Source: CAZWLY01 sp964634465 (GTDB lineage Bacteria; Desulfobacterota; Desulfarculia; G963662305). Taken from it: DNA of 64,000 nucleotides. Each line of letters opens with the position of its first letter. Within the stretch, counting starts at the first letter, position 1. The notes under the pieces were generated by a model that was not told the origin of the DNA, searched no databases, and saw only the letters and a list, made by a program, of their open reading frames with translations. The position numbers and the translations under genes are program-made. Shown here piece by piece: positions 1-10,217 of the stretch. Location: contig CAZWLY010000011.1 of the NCBI GenBank assembly GCA_964634465.1, forward strand, positions 62,001 through 126,000, read 5' to 3'.

Positions 1-176
1 CCTTCACCGTCAAGGCCCGGGAGGCCTACGCCGGTCAAGGGTACGACATCGATTTTATTGACGTCAAAGCGGATCCGGCCGGCATGGAGGCCATGTTGGG
101 CCTTTCCGGGGGCAAGCGCAAGGTACCGGTCATCGTCGATGGCGAGCGGGTGAGCGTCGGGTTCGGGGGCTCTTGA
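1..176 (+). CDS. UXX-star family glutaredoxin-like protein, 3' part only
   Basis: An open frame enters at base 3 and stops with TGA at 174-176. The 57 visible residues resemble the C-terminal two thirds of the small glutaredoxin-like UXX-star (seleno)protein family: FTVKAREAY follows where the redox motif would sit, then YDIDFIDVK, KVPVIVDGERV (the cis-Pro loop, VPVI) and the terminal GFGGS. The family is known for a Cys- or selenocysteine-containing CxxC/UxxC-type motif near the N-terminus, which lies outside the window, so whether this member carries Sec cannot be seen. The stop codon overlaps the TTG start of the next gene, suggesting translational coupling. The substrate is unknown. Confidence 0.7.
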   Translation, partial: FTVKAREAYAGQGYDIDFIDVKADPAGMEAMLGLSGGKRKVPVIVDGERVSVGFGGS

Positions 177-835
177 CGGGTTTAGTCGCTCGACTGGGAG
201 TCGAGCCGATTCATCTCTGGCTGGCCGCAGCGTGGGCCGCGTGGGGCTGCCTCCACTCCCTGTTGATCGGCCGCCGGCTGCGGGTCTATCTGGTGGACCG
301 GCGGCCCGGTCTGGCCCGCCACTGGCGTCTGGTCTACGCCGCCATCGCCGCCGCGAGCCTCGTCCCGCCGGTCATGCTCCGCCTCGCCGCCGCCGGCCCG
401 CAGGTGGTGGTTTGGCCCAGCAAGTGGCTGGTTTTGATCGTCAACTTGTCCTTGATCCCCGTAGTCTGGTCGGCCTTTCGAGCCTTCGGGCCGCTCAACC
501 TCCTAGGTTTCAACGCCCTCTTGGGCCGGCCGGACCCGCCTCGACCGGACAAACCGCTCACCTCGGGGGTGTTGGGCTGGGTCCGCCATCCGCTCTACGC
601 CTCGGCCATCGTCGTCTTGTGGGCCCACGACCTCGACACGGCCGGGCTGGTCACCTCATCGGTGTTGACCGTCTACCTCCTCATCGGCGCGGCCCTGGAG
701 GAGCGGCGGCTGGCCAGGGAGTGGGGTCCGGCCTGGCAGGAGTACCGCCGCCAGGTCTCGGCCTTCGTGCCGGTCAAACGACTCAAAAGAGAGTTGGCTG
801 AACGTGGCCCTTGGGGCGGGGAGCGGCGATTTTGA
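173..835 (+). CDS. Isoprenylcysteine carboxyl methyltransferase / NnrU-like membrane protein
   Basis: A 220-residue polytopic membrane protein with about five hydrophobic segments (residues 15-32, 55-73, 84-100, 144-158, 161-176). The C-terminal half has the family signature of ICMT/phospholipid-methyltransferase-like proteins: GWVRHPLY (about 136-142), then EERRL (176-180) and a final EYRRQVSAFVP. In the characterised relatives this region binds S-adenosylmethionine at the membrane face, so a methyltransferase role is likely, but the acceptor is unknown. The TTG start overlaps the upstream stop by four bases (TTGA). The 3' end runs 53 bases into the convergent helicase gene. Confidence 0.75.
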   Translation: MTGLVARLGVEPIHLWLAAAWAAWGCLHSLLIGRRLRVYLVDRRPGLARHWRLVYAAIAAASLVPPVMLRLAAAGPQVVVWPSKWLVLIVNLSLIPVVWSAFRAFGPLNLLGFNALLGRPDPPRPDKPLTSGVLGWVRHPLYASAIVVLWAHDLDTAGLVTSSVLTVYLLIGAALEERRLAREWGPAWQEYRRQVSAFVPVKRLKRELAERGPWGGERRF

Positions 836-3629
836 GTCGATCGACCAAATCGCCGGGAATCTCCGAAACAAACGGCGAGGCCGCCGGGCGGTAACTTCGG
901 CCGAACAGGCTCCGCCTCTTGCTCCGGGTGATGATCAATCGCTCCCTGGCCCTGGTCAGGGCGACGTAGAACAGACGCCGCTCCTCCTCCCAGTCCGCCC
1001 CACCGTCGGGCGGTTGGTAGGGCAACAGCCCCTCCTCGACGCCGGCCAGGAAGACCACCGGGAACTCCAACCCCTTGGCGGCGTGCATGGTCAACAGGGT
1101 GACCTTCTCCGCCCCGAACTCCAGCTCGTCCGTCTCCCGCCCCGGCTCCTCGGCCGCCACCTGGACCGGCAGCCCGGCTTTGGCCAGGGCCTCGACCAGC
1201 GGTTCGGCCTGGCGGTGAAGGCGGATCAGGACGGCGATGTCGGCCAGGGTGTAGTTGTTGGCCCCGTCCAACTCGCCGCTGGCCATGGCCAGGTGGGAGG
1301 TTCCGCCGACCAGGCGCTCGATCTCCTGGACGATGCCCACCGCCTCGGCCAAGGGCGAGGCGAACTCGGCCCACATCAGCCGGGCTCCATCCGGCTGAAA
1401 GGCCCGAAGCTCGAGGTGGCGGCCGGGGTTGCGGCCGATGACGGCCGCGGCGGCGGCCACGATCGGACCGGGGCAGCGATAGGAGGTCTTGAGGTCGATC
1501 ACCCTGATTTGGGGCCGGTCCTCGGCCAACTTGTTGAAGAACAGCGGGCTGGCCCCGGTGAAACCGTAGATGGACTGGTCCGGATCGCCGACCGCGGTCA
1601 GGCTCCGGTCCGGCTCGGGGGCCAACGCCCTCAGCCACTCGAACTGGGTCGGGTTCAAGTCCTGGAACTCATCGACCAGGACGTGATCGAATCGCTCGGC
1701 CAGCTCGGCGGCCAGGTCGGCCTCGGCCCGGATCATCTGAAGCGGGCGGGTGACAAGATCGTCGTAGTCGTACAATCCCACTCCGTCCAAAGCCTGGTTG
1801 TAGGCGGACAACAACCCGGGCGGGCAGATGGCCTCGGCCCAGGCCGCATTCAGCTTGGCCTTGGAGATCAGTTCCGCCGCCCTGGCCGGTCGCAGCCCCT
1901 CGGCCCGGGCCAGGGGGCGGATGAGGGCCAGGCGGTCGGCCTCGTCGATCACCTCCCGGCCCTGGCCCCACTCTTCGAGGAGGGTCAAGCCCAGGGCGTG
2001 GAAGGTGGCCGAGGCCACCCGCCGGCCGGCCTCGCCAGCCAGCGAGGCCAGACGATCCGAAAGCTCGGCCGCCGCCTTGCGGGTGAAGGTCAGGCCCAGA
2101 ATCCGCTCCGGAACAGCCCCGCCTTCGAGCAACCGGGCCGCCCGCCGGCCCAGAACGCCGGTCTTGCCGCTGCCCGGTCCGGCGACGATGGCCAGGGGGC
2201 CGGCCGGAGCGGTGACGGCCGCTTCCTGATCCTCGTCGGGCGCGAAGCCCCCCTGACCGGGGGTGCCCGATCGACCCGGTTCCTCGACGGCGACCCCGGC
2301 CGATCGCCTCGGCTTGGGAGTCGGCCCGACCTCGGCGGCGAAGGGCAGGGCGAAGAGACGACCCTGGCGGTTGATCTCGTCCAATTCCTCGGGGGTGAAG
2401 ATGGTCAGCCGGCCGAACTCGCCGTCGAATCCGCCTTCGGCCCGGACCTCGCCCCGCCGCACCCTGGCCACCGCCTCGGCCGCCACCGGCCCGGCCGCAC
2501 GGGCGATGTCCTCCAGCGGGGCCTGGCGCAAAACGAACAGCTCCGGCCCGACCTGGCCGGTCAGGCGGTCGTAGAACCGGCCGACCTTCTTGGTCTTGGG
2601 CCCGACGCCCAGCACCTGGCCCAGAATCTCGTTCAAGGACAGCAGGCTCTCATAGGGGCGGGCCGTCGGCGGCCTCTCTCCGGCCGGCCGGTCGGCCAAC
2701 TCCAGGACCCGATTCAAGACGCCGACGGTGACCGGCTTGCCGCAGACCGGGCAGAGCCCGTTCCAGGCCTTGGTCTCCTCGGGGTCGAGGCGCATCCGGC
2801 ACTTGCGGTGGCCGTCAAGGTGGTACTTGCCCTCCTCCGGAAAAAACTCCAGAGTGCCCATGAGTCCCCGGCCGGTCCTGAGGGCCTCGATCACCTCGGG
2901 ATAGCTCAAGCCGGTGTTGAACAGGGTCGCCTCCCGGCCCAGGTTGGCCGGTGAGTGGGCGTCGGAGGACGAAACCAGGTGGAAGCGATCCAGGCTTTCG
3001 ACCCGCCAGTTCATCGGCGGGTCGGAGGAGAGACCGGTCTCCGCGGCGTGGACGTACTCGGTCAGCTCCTCGAAACATTCTTCAAGGGAATCGAAGCCCG
3101 ACTTGGAACCCAACACCGAGAACCAAGGCGTCCAGATGTGGGCCGGGATCAACTCGGCCCAGGGGTCGGTCTCCAGAACCAGCTCCAAAAGGTGCTTGGC
3201 GTCCAGGCCGAGAATGGGCCGGCCGTCGGCGGCCAGGTTGCCGATCCGACCCAGGCGCTCATTGAACCGCTCGACCGCCTCGAAAGAGGGCATCAAGACC
3301 ACCAGGTGGACCTTCCTGACCCGCTGGTTCTTTTTGTAGATACAGGAAATTTCGCCGCTCAAGAGAAACCTGACCCCGGCCTCGGGCCCGTCGGCGTCGG
3401 CCAGAGCGAACAAGCCCTCCCCGGCCGGGACGAGCCGCTCCTTGAGCTCCTCCAGCCAGCCGGGATGGGTCAGGTCGCCGCTGCCCAGGAGATGGATCCC
3501 CTTGCGGGCCGCCCAGTGGGCCAGCCGGCCCGGCTCCAGGTCTCTGGCCGTGGCCCGGGAGTAGCGGGAGTGGATGTGAAGATCGGCTATCCAGCTATCG
3601 GCGCAGAGGCGTTCCATGACTCCCGCCAT
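783..3629 (-). CDS. EndoQ-like PHP nuclease fused to UvrD/Rep-type helicase
   Basis: A 948-residue two-part protein. Residues 1-430 look like endonuclease Q: the PHP-type metal motif DLHIHSRYS (16-24), SGDLTH (50-55), SSDAHSP (221-227), a cysteine cluster (C277, C293, C296) and a helical segment with GVGPKTKKVG. EndoQ is known to nick 5' to deaminated bases such as uracil and hypoxanthine. Residues about 465-948 form an SF1 helicase: Walker A AGPGSGKT (483-490), DEFQD, GDPDQSIYGFTG, TSYRCPGPI, then TMHAAKGLEFP and YVALTRARERL. The gap between TSYRCP and TMHAAKG is too short for a full 2B subdomain. The two activities together suggest incision plus unwinding in repair of deaminated DNA; that joint role is inference. 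Confidence 0.85.
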   Translation of the reverse strand: MAGVMERLCADSWIADLHIHSRYSRATARDLEPGRLAHWAARKGIHLLGSGDLTHPGWLEELKERLVPAGEGLFALADADGPEAGVRFLLSGEISCIYKKNQRVRKVHLVVLMPSFEAVERFNERLGRIGNLAADGRPILGLDAKHLLELVLETDPWAELIPAHIWTPWFSVLGSKSGFDSLEECFEELTEYVHAAETGLSSDPPMNWRVESLDRFHLVSSSDAHSPANLGREATLFNTGLSYPEVIEALRTGRGLMGTLEFFPEEGKYHLDGHRKCRMRLDPEETKAWNGLCPVCGKPVTVGVLNRVLELADRPAGERPPTARPYESLLSLNEILGQVLGVGPKTKKVGRFYDRLTGQVGPELFVLRQAPLEDIARAAGPVAAEAVARVRRGEVRAEGGFDGEFGRLTIFTPEELDEINRQGRLFALPFAAEVGPTPKPRRSAGVAVEEPGRSGTPGQGGFAPDEDQEAAVTAPAGPLAIVAGPGSGKTGVLGRRAARLLEGGAVPERILGLTFTRKAAAELSDRLASLAGEAGRRVASATFHALGLTLLEEWGQGREVIDEADRLALIRPLARAEGLRPARAAELISKAKLNAAWAEAICPPGLLSAYNQALDGVGLYDYDDLVTRPLQMIRAEADLAAELAERFDHVLVDEFQDLNPTQFEWLRALAPEPDRSLTAVGDPDQSIYGFTGASPLFFNKLAEDRPQIRVIDLKTSYRCPGPIVAAAAAVIGRNPGRHLELRAFQPDGARLMWAEFASPLAEAVGIVQEIERLVGGTSHLAMASGELDGANNYTLADIAVLIRLHRQAEPLVEALAKAGLPVQVAAEEPGRETDELEFGAEKVTLLTMHAAKGLEFPVVFLAGVEEGLLPYQPPDGGADWEEERRLFYVALTRARERLIITRSKRRSLFGRSYRPAASPFVSEIPGDLVDRLKIAAPRPKGHVQPTLF

Positions 3630-3731
3630 GTTAGGCCCGCCCCGGCCGGGCGGTCAAGCAAGATAGGACTTGGCCCGCTCGGGCTCCGTTGGTACTATTT
3701 TCGACAGCTCGATCCAAACAAGGAGGGGTGG

Positions 3732-4574
3732 ATGGTTCGAAAGACAGCCGCGGTGATCGTTTTTTACCTGGTGGTTATTGTTTCCGGCGCCGCCCTGGCC
3801 GCCGAGACCGAGGAGACCGGCTGGGTCTACAAGCCGTTTAGTCGCAACTTCGACCTCCTCATCGCCGATCCGCGCCAGCCCGCCGTGACCGCAGCCTATT
3901 TCAACAACCCCGATCGGGGCAATCCGTCCTTTTCAGCCAGCCTGGCCGGGTTCATCGCCCCGGTGCGCTACGTCGATCCCCGCCGGGGCTGGGTCTGGCA
4001 ACTGGACCTCGAGGCCGGCTTCTTCGCCCTGTTCGACAGCGGCTCCGGGTTCAGCCTCAAGAGCCGGGCCATCGACTACGACGTCGGCCTCAATGTGAGC
4101 TGGAGCCACGGCCCCTGGCAGCTTCAGGCCAGACTGGGGCACCTATCCTCCCACCCCGGCGACTTCCATCTGGACGAGGAAAATCCGAACGCCGTCTCGA
4201 TGTCCTGGGAGTACCTGACCGGCCGGGCCTCGTGGCGGCCGATCAAATGGTTCCGGCTCTACGCCGGCTACTCCTACGTGCTCAGCCACAGCTCGGAGGG
4301 GGTGGGCGATGGATACGTCCAGTGGGGACTGGAGCTGGTCAGCGACCGGCTGGCGCCGTGGACCAGGCTCTACGCCGCGGCCGACTTCAAGGCCAAGGAG
4401 ATCCACGACTGGACGATCGACTCCTCGCTCCAGGCCGGGGTGAGACTCGGACGCAAGACCGACCCGGTCTCGGTGAGGTTGTATGCCTTCTTCTACAGCG
4501 GCTACAGCCCGATGGCCATCTTCCAGACCGACTGGGTCCAGCGCTACGGCGTCGGCTTGGGCATCGACTTCTGA
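3732..4574 (+). CDS. DUF1207 outer-membrane protein
   Basis: A 280-residue exported protein. The N-terminus is a signal peptide (hydrophobic residues 5-22, cleavage near ALAAE). The rest is rich in alternating aromatic and charged strands (WQLDLEAGFFALF, WSHGPWQLQARLGHLSSH, WFRLYAGYSYVLSH) and ends in a terminal phenylalanine, GLGIDF, as expected for a beta-barrel recognised by the BAM machinery. The early motif LLIADPRQP is typical of DUF1207. The start is fixed by a perfect AGGAGG at 3721-3726, five bases before the ATG. Function of the family is not established. It stands alone and is divergent from the helicase gene. Confidence 0.75.
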   Translation: MVRKTAAVIVFYLVVIVSGAALAAETEETGWVYKPFSRNFDLLIADPRQPAVTAAYFNNPDRGNPSFSASLAGFIAPVRYVDPRRGWVWQLDLEAGFFALFDSGSGFSLKSRAIDYDVGLNVSWSHGPWQLQARLGHLSSHPGDFHLDEENPNAVSMSWEYLTGRASWRPIKWFRLYAGYSYVLSHSSEGVGDGYVQWGLELVSDRLAPWTRLYAAADFKAKEIHDWTIDSSLQAGVRLGRKTDPVSVRLYAFFYSGYSPMAIFQTDWVQRYGVGLGIDF

Positions 4575-4678
4575 CCTCCCGACCGTCTCCACTCGCCCTC
4601 GGGGCCGGATCTGCTGCTATCGGCCAGGGCTGGCCGGCACGAACCGAAGACGTCGCGGCGAAAGAACCCGTATCCCGG

Positions 4679-5773
4679 CTAACGGGTAAAGACGAAGCGG
4701 CGCATGGAGATGTTCATCAACAGCCCGAGGGCGATCAGGTTGACCACCGCCGAGGAGCCGCCGTAGGAGATGAAGGGCAGAGGGATGCCGACCACGGGCA
4801 GCATACCGGTGACCATGCCGATGTTGACCAGCATCTGCCAGAAAAAGAGGGTCAAGACGCCCAGCGCCGCCAACCGGCCGAAGCGCTCCTTGGCGTGGTA
4901 GGAGACGTTCAGCCCCCAGAAGAAGATCAGGGCGAAAAGAGCCACCACCACCACGCCGCCCACAAAGCCCCACTCCTCGGCCAAAACCGAGAAGGCGAAG
5001 TCGGTGTGGTGCTCGGGGATGAAGTTGAGCTGGGTTTGGGTGCCGGCCATGAAGCCTTTGCCCCACACTCCGCCCGAGCCGACGGCGATCTTGGACTGGA
5101 TGACGTGGTAACCGGAGCCCAGGGGATCGCCCTCTGGGTTCAAGAAAGTCAGAACCCTCTGTTTTTGATACGGTTTCAGGTACCGCCACACCAGGGGCAC
5201 GGCCAGCACCAACACGGTTGACAACCCGGCCAGGGTCCGGAGACGGATGCCGTTGAACAGCAGCATCGAGCCGGCGATGGCGATCAGCAGCAGGGCGGTG
5301 CCCAGATCGGGCTGTTTCATCACCAGCGCCGCCGGCAGCCCGACCAGGATCATGGGCGCGATCAGGTCGCGAAAACCGAACGGGCCCAGGCCCTCCTTGC
5401 GCTGGCAATAGCGGGCCAGGGCCAGAATGAGGCTCAGCTTCATCAGCTCCGATGGCTGGAGATGGACCGGACCCAGGACCAGCCAGCGCTGGGAGCCGCC
5501 GACGGTTTTGCCGATGACGAGCACCGCCGCCAGGAGCAAGATGTTGGCCGCGTAGAAGAAATAGGCCGCCGACTCCAGGCGCTGGTAAGGAATGGCCAGG
5601 GTGACCAGCATCGCCCCCAGTCCGACCAGGATCCAGTAGAGCTGGCGCAGATAGACGCCTTCGTCCGCCGTGGCCGAATAGAGGTTGACCAGCCCCACCC
5701 CGGCCAAGAGCAGGGTCAGGATCAGCAACACCCAATCGAAGTTGGCTATCAGCCGGCGGTCGAGACCGATCAT
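4679..5773 (-). CDS. rodA: Rod-shape SEDS glycosyltransferase RodA
   Basis: A 364-residue SEDS-family protein with about ten membrane segments. It polymerises lipid II into glycan strands during cell elongation, working with PBP2. Recognisable features are the N-terminal NLYSATADEG segment, VHLQPSELMKL, KQPDLGTALLL, the long loop with GYHVIQSKIAVGSGGVWGKGF, AEEWGFVGG and the C-terminal LPFISYGGSSAV. Length is normal for RodA. Its ATG overlaps the mrdA stop by four bases (ATGA), so the two partner enzymes are translationally coupled as the last genes of the mre operon. Confidence 0.95.
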   Translation of the reverse strand: MIGLDRRLIANFDWVLLILTLLLAGVGLVNLYSATADEGVYLRQLYWILVGLGAMLVTLAIPYQRLESAAYFFYAANILLLAAVLVIGKTVGGSQRWLVLGPVHLQPSELMKLSLILALARYCQRKEGLGPFGFRDLIAPMILVGLPAALVMKQPDLGTALLLIAIAGSMLLFNGIRLRTLAGLSTVLVLAVPLVWRYLKPYQKQRVLTFLNPEGDPLGSGYHVIQSKIAVGSGGVWGKGFMAGTQTQLNFIPEHHTDFAFSVLAEEWGFVGGVVVVALFALIFFWGLNVSYHAKERFGRLAALGVLTLFFWQMLVNIGMVTGMLPVVGIPLPFISYGGSSAVVNLIALGLLMNISMRRFVFTR

Positions 5774-7653
5774 CCGTCATCCCCTTGGGCTTGGCCGGCG
5801 GGCGACGCGGCGGTCTTTGTCTGGCCGGGTTCCACCGGATAGTAGTTGAAATAGGCCGAGATCACCTTCTGGGCCACCGGGGCCGCCGCCGAGCCGCCGT
5901 GTCCGGAGTGTTCCGCCACCACGGCCACAGCGATCCTGGGCTTCTCGACCGGGGCGAAGGCGATGAACCAGGCGTGGTCCCGGTATTTATACGGTATGTC
6001 TTCGATGTTCTTGACGCCCTTGAATTTTTCCAGAGTGACCACCTGGGCGGTGCCCGTCTTGCCGGCCACGGTCACGCCCTTGACCCTGGCCTTGCGGCCG
6101 GTGCCGCGCTCCTCGGCCACCACCCCGGCCATGGCCCGGCGAATCAGGGCCAACACCTCGTCCGGCACCTGAATCGACTTGGGCTCGGGCGAGGGCACCG
6201 GCTCGACTCTTCCCTCGCCATCGACCACCTTCATCACCACCTGGGGCGTAAAGAGCCGGCCGCCGTTGGCCACCGCCGCCGTCATGCGGGCCAGTTGGAT
6301 GGGCGTGACCAGGTCAAAGCCCTGCCCGATGGCCACCGACAGCGTCTCGCCGTCCTGCCAGGGCACCCCGAAGCGCTTCTTCTTCCAGGCGGCGGTGGGA
6401 ATGAGGCCCGGCTTCTCGTTGACCAGGCCGATTCCGGTATTCCGGCCCAGGCCCAACGCCCTGGCCCACTTGGCGATCCGGTCCACGCCCAGCTTCTGCC
6501 CGACCCGGTAGAAATAGACGTCGCAGGATTGGACGATGGCTTGGTGGAGGCTGATTTCGCCGTGGCCGCCCTTCTTCCAGCAGCCGTAGCTGCGATTGCC
6601 GAAGCGATAGAAGCCGGGACAGAAGAAGGTCGTCTCCGGGGTGATCACGCCTTCCATCAGCCCGGCAATGGCGGTGACCACTTTGAAGGTCGAACCGGGC
6701 GGGTATTGGCCGCTGATGGCCCGGTTGTCCAAGGGATGGAGAGGATCGTTGACCAGGGCCCGCCACTTCTCCGGGGAGAGGCCCCGGACAAAATCGAGCT
6801 GGTCGAAGGTCGGCCGGCTGACCATGGCCAGGACCTGGCCGTTTCTTACGTCCAGAACCACCACCGCCCCGGCCTTGTCGCCCATCGCTTCCTCCGCCGC
6901 GGTTTGCAGCCTGGCGTCGATGGACAGATACAGATTACGGCCCGGCTTGGCCTTGACCTCCTTTAGTATCTTGAGCGGCCGGCCGGTGGCGTCGACCTCG
7001 ACCTGACGACCGCCTCGCTGGCCGGCGAGGACGTCTTGCCATTTCAGTTCGATGCCGTACTGGCCGACCCGGTCCCCCATCCGGGCCTTTTTGTATCGGG
7101 GCAGACTCAGTTGGCGGCTGGTCACCTCCCCGGTGTAGCCGATCAGGTGGGCGGCCAGAGAGGGATGAAGATAGAATCGCCGCGGCTCGATCAACAGGGT
7201 CAAGCCCGGCGTCTCGTACTTGTAGGTCTCGACCCTGGCCACCTCCTCCCAGGCCAGATCGGACTTGATCGGGATGGGCACGAACGGCGGCGCGCCCCTG
7301 GCCTTGTCCAATCGAGTCTGAACCTCGGCCGGATCGAGGTCCAGCAGGGCCCTCAGCCTGGCCTTGAGCTCGGCGGCGTCGGCCACGTCCTCTCGAACCA
7401 CGGCCAGGTCGAAAGCGGGCTGGTTGTCCACCAGCAGCCGGCCGTCCCGATCGTAGATCAACCCTCTGGCCGGGGGGATGTCCTGGAGGCGGATGCGGTT
7501 GTTCTCGGAGAGGCTCTGGAAATACTCGCCCTTGAAAAGTTGGAGGTACCACAACCGGCCGATGAGCAGGGCGACCGTCAGAGCCAGGATCAACCCGGCC
7601 ACCAAAAACGGCCTTCTGGACGGGGCCTGCTCCTTGGAGACGAAGGTGTTCAT
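5770..7653 (-). CDS. mrdA: Penicillin-binding protein 2, elongasome transpeptidase
   Basis: A 627-residue class B PBP that cross-links peptidoglycan during elongation. There is a short cytoplasmic tail, one transmembrane helix (about residues 16-38), a pedestal domain, and the transpeptidase domain with catalytic SxxK as S321-TFK, SCDVYF for the SxD motif usual in PBP2, and KTGTAQ. An upstream in-frame extension in the open frame is proline-rich noise; the start is placed at the ATG (MNTFVSK), which overlaps the mreD stop as ATGA and leaves a normal membrane anchor. It is coupled to mreD upstream and to rodA downstream. Confidence 0.95.
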   Translation of the reverse strand: MNTFVSKEQAPSRRPFLVAGLILALTVALLIGRLWYLQLFKGEYFQSLSENNRIRLQDIPPARGLIYDRDGRLLVDNQPAFDLAVVREDVADAAELKARLRALLDLDPAEVQTRLDKARGAPPFVPIPIKSDLAWEEVARVETYKYETPGLTLLIEPRRFYLHPSLAAHLIGYTGEVTSRQLSLPRYKKARMGDRVGQYGIELKWQDVLAGQRGGRQVEVDATGRPLKILKEVKAKPGRNLYLSIDARLQTAAEEAMGDKAGAVVVLDVRNGQVLAMVSRPTFDQLDFVRGLSPEKWRALVNDPLHPLDNRAISGQYPPGSTFKVVTAIAGLMEGVITPETTFFCPGFYRFGNRSYGCWKKGGHGEISLHQAIVQSCDVYFYRVGQKLGVDRIAKWARALGLGRNTGIGLVNEKPGLIPTAAWKKKRFGVPWQDGETLSVAIGQGFDLVTPIQLARMTAAVANGGRLFTPQVVMKVVDGEGRVEPVPSPEPKSIQVPDEVLALIRRAMAGVVAEERGTGRKARVKGVTVAGKTGTAQVVTLEKFKGVKNIEDIPYKYRDHAWFIAFAPVEKPRIAVAVVAEHSGHGGSAAAPVAQKVISAYFNYYPVEPGQTKTAASPAGQAQGDDG

Positions 7654-8144
7654 GCCCGGTCCGCTCCCGAAGACCTCGCCAGCCGGGACTGGAGGCTCTC
7701 GGCCAGGTCGAAGACCTTGAATATCAACGGGCTCAGCAGGGCGGCCAAGCCCAGAATCACCCAGTCGGTCCTGGTCGGGGCCGGGCCGCCCAGGGCCCGG
7801 TTGATGACGATGTTGATGAACAGCAGCGCCAAGAGCACCCCGAGCATCTGGTGGATCGGGTGATAGAGGTTGAGGCGGCGGTGGAGTAGGTGGGCCAGGT
7901 AGTGGATGGTCAGGTAAAGCAGCGAGTGGAGGCCGGCCGGCGCGCCCGAGAGCAGGTCGTGGAGGAAGCCGATGCAAAAGACGATAACCGCCCCGGCCAT
8001 GAAGTTTCGTTGAAGGCTCAAGTGGATGACCAGGACCGGCAGGAAATCCAACCCGCCCAACCTGGCCAACAAGGTGGACTGAAGGACGACCAGAATCAGG
8101 CCCAGGACGATGTGGGCCGGATAGAAACTAACGCTTCCCGCCAC
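7650..8144 (-). CDS. mreD: Rod shape-determining protein MreD
   Basis: A 164-residue, very hydrophobic protein with about five membrane helices, in the canonical position between mreC and mrdA. The family motif region is GFLHDLLSGAPAGLHSLLYLTIHYLAHLL split over residues 57-86, characteristic of MreD (phenylalanine/aspartate followed by a glycine-rich helix). MreD is a membrane part of the elongasome that contacts MreC. Its start lies 17 bases inside the end of mreC and its stop overlaps the mrdA start by four bases, so translation is coupled on both sides. Confidence 0.9.
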   Translation of the reverse strand: MAGSVSFYPAHIVLGLILVVLQSTLLARLGGLDFLPVLVIHLSLQRNFMAGAVIVFCIGFLHDLLSGAPAGLHSLLYLTIHYLAHLLHRRLNLYHPIHQMLGVLLALLFINIVINRALGGPAPTRTDWVILGLAALLSPLIFKVFDLAESLQSRLARSSGADRA

Positions 8145-8985
8145 CGGACAACTCTGAGAACAGCGTGTTCGGCTTGAGCACCACCAGCACTTCTTCCAGC
8201 CGGTCGAAATCCACCGCCGGCTGGACGTTGACCCGCTGGAACATTCCCTGGCCGTCGTCGTCCCTCTCGAGAGAGGCGACCCGACCCAGGATCATGCCCT
8301 TGGGGAAGGCGCCGGTCAATCCGGAGGTGATGACCAGATCGCCCTCTTTGACGTCGGCGTTTCGCAGGACAAACTCCAATCGGCACCGGCCGTCCGGCCC
8401 GCCGGAGAGAATCCCCCGGGCCCGGGAGCGCTGGATGAGGGCGTCAACGGCCGAGTTGCGATCGATTATCAACAGTACCTTGGAGTAGTGATAGCCCACC
8501 TCCACGATCCGGCCGACCACGCCATCGGCGTTGACCACGGCCATGCCCCGCAGAACGCCGTCGGACTCGCCTTTGTCCAGGATGACGGTGTTGAACCAGC
8601 CCGACGGGTCCAACCCGACCACCTCGGCCGCGGCCAGGGGCAGATCGGTCCGCTCCTTGAACCCCAAAAGCTTCCTCAGGCGCTGATTGGCCAGGTGGGC
8701 CTCCTGGTAGAGAACCATCTCCTGGCGAAGCTTGCTCAAGTCGGAGCGCAGGCGGGCGTTCTCCTCGGCGGTCTCGATGAGAAACAGGTAGCGGCGGCCG
8801 ATGTCGGCCACGGCGTCAACCGCGCCCATGACCACCTTTTGGACCGGGGCCAGAATTTCGAGGGCGACCTTCTCCGGGCTGCTGAGGTCTCTCTCCCGGC
8901 CGGCCGACAGGGTGAGAAGGACCAAGCTCAAAAGGACCAGCAGGCAGGCCAGGGTGACGGTCCTGTAGCGCTGCCAGAGGTTCAA
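8128..8985 (-). CDS. mreC: Cell shape-determining protein MreC
   Basis: A 285-residue bitopic protein: a short cytoplasmic N-terminus, one membrane helix (about residues 9-27), a periplasmic coiled coil (about 69-110, with ETAEENARLRSDL), then the beta-rich MreC core with LDPSGWFNTVILDKGESDGV and the VVGRIVEVG and SGLTGAFPKGMILGRV segments. It scaffolds elongation enzymes in the periplasm by contacting PBP2. Length and order (mreB-mreC-mreD) are standard. It starts 32 bases downstream of the mreB stop. Confidence 0.95.
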   Translation of the reverse strand: MNLWQRYRTVTLACLLVLLSLVLLTLSAGRERDLSSPEKVALEILAPVQKVVMGAVDAVADIGRRYLFLIETAEENARLRSDLSKLRQEMVLYQEAHLANQRLRKLLGFKERTDLPLAAAEVVGLDPSGWFNTVILDKGESDGVLRGMAVVNADGVVGRIVEVGYHYSKVLLIIDRNSAVDALIQRSRARGILSGGPDGRCRLEFVLRNADVKEGDLVITSGLTGAFPKGMILGRVASLERDDDGQGMFQRVNVQPAVDFDRLEEVLVVLKPNTLFSELSGGGKR

Positions 8986-9017
8986 CGCTCCCCCCGCATG
9001 GGATTGAAAACCTTACC

Positions 9018-10052
<1,035 letters not shown>

Positions 10053-10217
10053 CGACCGCCTCCAAACGATGAATAACTTTGGGTCACCTTATCAATACAC
10101 CGGGCAAGAATCAACAGAAAAAGGTGGCGTACTTATTCAAAAACAAAAGAGAAACCCGCTTGGACCGGCGGCGGGCGGGCGAGACGGTCGGGGGGCTTTT
10201 CGGACTCCCCCGCCGCA

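Noticed and set aside
804..2954. A 716-codon open frame antisense to the EndoQ-helicase gene
   Set aside because: Its translation is rich in Gly/Arg/Gln/Pro without any family motif. High GC removes stop codons in shadow frames; the minus-strand gene has clear motifs throughout.
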